The notes below the pieces were generated by a model. That model worked only from the letters and a program-made list of their open reading frames with translations. It had not been told where the DNA came from and did not search any database. From assembly GCA_034440635.1 (NCBI GenBank), contig JAOTON010000337.1:434001-498000 (forward strand): a DNA stretch of 64,000 bases, written 5' to 3'. Of this stretch, positions 61,650-64,000 are shown one piece after another (positions within the stretch are counted from its first letter, which is position 1; each line of letters starts with the position of its first letter). The stretch comes from Lepas anatifera. Lineage: Eukaryota > Arthropoda > Thecostraca > Lepadidae. Position numbers and translations under genes: made by a program.

Positions 61650-62590
61650 CTCATCCACTTTGTTTTTTTTACGACTCGAGGCGTAGAGCAGCCATGCAGG
61701 CTATGAAAACGTCTTACAATGTCCACTAAATAAATAAATAAATAAGACAAAATAGAGGCAACAGTTTTACACGACAGTGCATGGCATGAGCCAGACATTC
61801 GCCGGCAGATTATGATTACCAACATATTTTCTATCGGTATTATCTGTCTGCGATTATTTTTCCGCTCCATACAAAACCATTAACATCCTTTCATCCACAA
61901 GGTCCGGCCAGTTCACCTCTGTGCAATGAATATATTCAATTGTTAATGTGGCAAATTATATATTTGGAGTTGCGTGCAGCCATAGATCGTGACAATTAAG
62001 TATGGAGAGTGAGAAACCCAATATCTGTATTAACAGGGATAATGACCATTTTTCTTTTAACTTAATCTTATTCTAAGCAATATATGCAAAGACGAACCAC
62101 AAGTAGACGAAAGTGCAGTAAATTTTGAGAGGGAAGGCTTTCTATGGAATGAAAATTCAGAAAGGGGTCACACTGGTAAACAGCTATACAATCCCAAGCA
62201 TGGTTTTGCCCAATCAGCAAGCCGTTGGGGACCCAACTTCCACAAGTTTGCGCCATGCTACCCTAGGCCCGGTTTGGGGCCTGATGAATTGAATGTAAGA
62301 CCATCAATGGTAGCAGCTTCCCGCACAGCGGTGTTATATATTACCTCAAAAAAGACAGCGGGAAATAAAGTTGAGGAAAATACTCGCACGGTGGGGGATT
62401 CTCAACTGATCCACACAATGATAATATATATCATCACTGAGACGTGACTTCAATTACAAAACAAGTGACAATTGCTGAAAATAACGTAGATAGCCCACCT
62501 AAATGACGCCAGAAAGGTACAATTAACCAACCTAGTAAGCTGGTTTAGTGCATGGTTCAGAACCAGTGACGGTTAATTTCAAATTAAGCT
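61650..62590. other. Non-coding stretch, nothing recognised
   Basis: AT-rich sequence; a short taaa repeat at 61727-61744. Confidence 0.45.
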
Positions 62591-62599
62591 CTCATACCA

Positions 62600-63160
62600 G
62601 GCGCAGCGCTATGAACGACGTCCGTCCCGTGGTGCGACCAGCTCTGGAAATACCCTGCAGCGCGTGCCCGCTGACCGGCCCGGCGCCGTAAAACAGCGGC
62701 GGCGCTGTCCGCCACCACACCGACGCCAGGCCGGCGGCTCCATTCATTCGGGCGTGCTCGGAGCCGACAGCACCAATGACGGCTCCCTGGGGGAGTCGAC
62801 CGACCCCGGCCATCAGCCCCGCGCCCACCAGCCGACCACCGTCCCGGCAATCACGGCCCTCGTCCGCACCGGATCATCTCTCACCCACATCCAGCCAATA
62901 CGAGTGGCGGTGTTTAGCCACACGTCGTGAGCACTCAGCGTGGCCGAGGGGAGAGCGTGTGCCGGCGCTGCCAGAGCCGTCAGCAGCCGGGCTCTGGGCC
63001 GCAGCCCGCCGCCCCGGTGTCGGAGCCCACGGTCGATAGCCTGCCGAGGTGCCGTGTTGCGCCTGCACGCGCGCCAGCCCAGGCTGAGAGCGCCAGAGCA
63101 GAGCACGCCGGCCCGCCCCGGCCACGCCGAGCACGGCAGCCCACGCTAGTCCGTACCGGC
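62600..63160. promoter_or_regulatory. CpG-rich block, possible promoter or first exon
   Basis: GC-rich on both strands with several overlapping open frames of low complexity. No recognisable protein. Leads directly into the minisatellite at 63165. Confidence 0.25.
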
Positions 63161-63164
63161 CGCA

Positions 63165-63500
63165 CGCCGGACCACATCGGCCGCACACCGGTCACACAGC
63201 AGACCACACCGGCCACACACCAGACCACACCGGCCGCACAGCGAACCACACAGCATACCGCACCGGCCACAAAGTAGACCACACCGGCCGCACAGCGAAC
63301 CACACAGCGGACCACACAGCATTCCACACCGACCACACAGCAGACCATACCGTCCGCACACCGGACCACAGCGGACCACAGCGGACCACAGCAGACCACA
63401 CAGCATACCACACCGACCACACAGCAGACCATACCGTCCGCACACCGGACCACACCGGACCACACCGACCACACAGCAGACCGCACAGGCGGCCTGCTGC
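63165..63500. repeat. Short-unit minisatellite (about 10 bp, ggaccacacc)
   Basis: Built on accacaccgg, accacagcgg and accacacagc, with superunits such as cagcagaccataccgtccgc repeated at 63341-63360 and 63421-63440. Cys/Val/Trp-rich frames on minus are artefacts of the repeat. Confidence 0.88.
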
Positions 63501-64000
63501 ATAGTGGCGCGGTACTCAATCAGCGCCGCACAGCACCAGCCGACCAGTGCCTCAGTGTAATGCGGCAGCAGCTGCGCGCTCCCTTTACGACCCGGGCGGT
63601 TTAATTGGCCACGGATGTGAAACACGGTTAACCAGGTATCTGGCCAGGGTATGAGCTGCACGTTCACACAAAGCCTCACTGCACGCTGCTACCTGATTAC
63701 GCTGGTCCGGAGGTACCCTGATGATATTTTAAACCTTCAGTTTTAACCTTGAATACCATGCCTGATGACCCAGAGTACCCTTTAGACTGATCCAAACATG
63801 CACGAATATTTTTCGTTAAGTTTTCAGAAAGTGTGCTCCAAAAAGCTGACCTTGTGTCACTCTGTGGCAACACTGTGTGCAAAATTTCGGACGCTGGCAT
63901 GCAGTTTTAGAGGTCACGCAAAATTTCACTGTTTGGTTTATCCTTTAGCAGATGGCGTCTTCAGCACCAAATACGAGAACTTCACCAGAAAGGTGCCGCA
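63501..64000. other. Right-edge stretch, nothing recognised
   Basis: No supported gene or repeat. Confidence 0.4.

Noticed and set aside
63142..63679. Cys/Val/Trp-rich membrane-like frames on minus
   Set aside because: Artefact of the short-unit accacaccgg repeat.

Overview
The window is animal nuclear DNA, most likely from an arthropod and plausibly a crustacean. The clearest single clue is a coding exon of the scaffold protein CASK, flanked by a consensus splice acceptor and donor. Other clues are a decayed astacin-CUB protease gene, LINE and tRNA-derived SINE remnants, several DNA-transposon families, long GA/CT tracts and many minisatellites. There are no bacterial-style operons. The exact species cannot be fixed from the sequence alone.

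The main gene runs on the minus strand. The CASK exon at 2593-2784 ends mid-protein at a GTGAGT donor. The bases 1-2592 look like the next intron, and I see no further CASK exon in them. A 366-codon open exon at 27100-28197 (minus) has a good Kozak ATG and ends at AAG|GTAAAT in phase 0. Because the CASK exon also begins in phase 0, the two could be spliced in frame as the start of a short, kinase-less CASK isoform; this is an inference. I see no kinase-domain or other L27 exons.

The most striking structure is at 2785-4560. About 50 copies of a 34-bp repeat lie directly against the CASK acceptor. Read on the minus strand, each unit carries a branchpoint-like CTGAC, a pyrimidine tract and CAG/TC. 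The real acceptor is itself a diverged unit of the array. The array therefore looks like an amplified 3' splice site.

Region by region: 4.6-27 kb is intron-like, with two hAT-like MITEs at 8.8 and 25.5 kb and a third at 26.05 kb, a SINE at 6.9 kb, a LINE remnant at 21.9-22.5 kb, a CpG-rich promoter-like island at 10.3-11.3 kb and a 550-bp GA tract. The stretch 28.2-42 kb holds a GC-rich 5' region, another SINE, four minisatellites and a CT tract. From 42 to 58 kb come a TTAA-ended inverted-repeat element, a TA palindrome, several dispersed repeat families, a splice-site-flanked minisatellite, an array of regularly spaced CACGTG boxes, three weak candidate exons or gene fragments, and a Penelope-like inverted repeat with a hammerhead-like core. 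From 58 to 64 kb are a 122-bp satellite with nuclear-receptor-like half-sites, the astacin-CUB pseudogene (interrupted by a tiny truncated SINE with a 13-bp target duplication) and a GC-rich area with a short-unit minisatellite.

Only the CASK exon is a confident functional coding feature. The 27-28 kb exon is probable, and the other exon calls are tentative.
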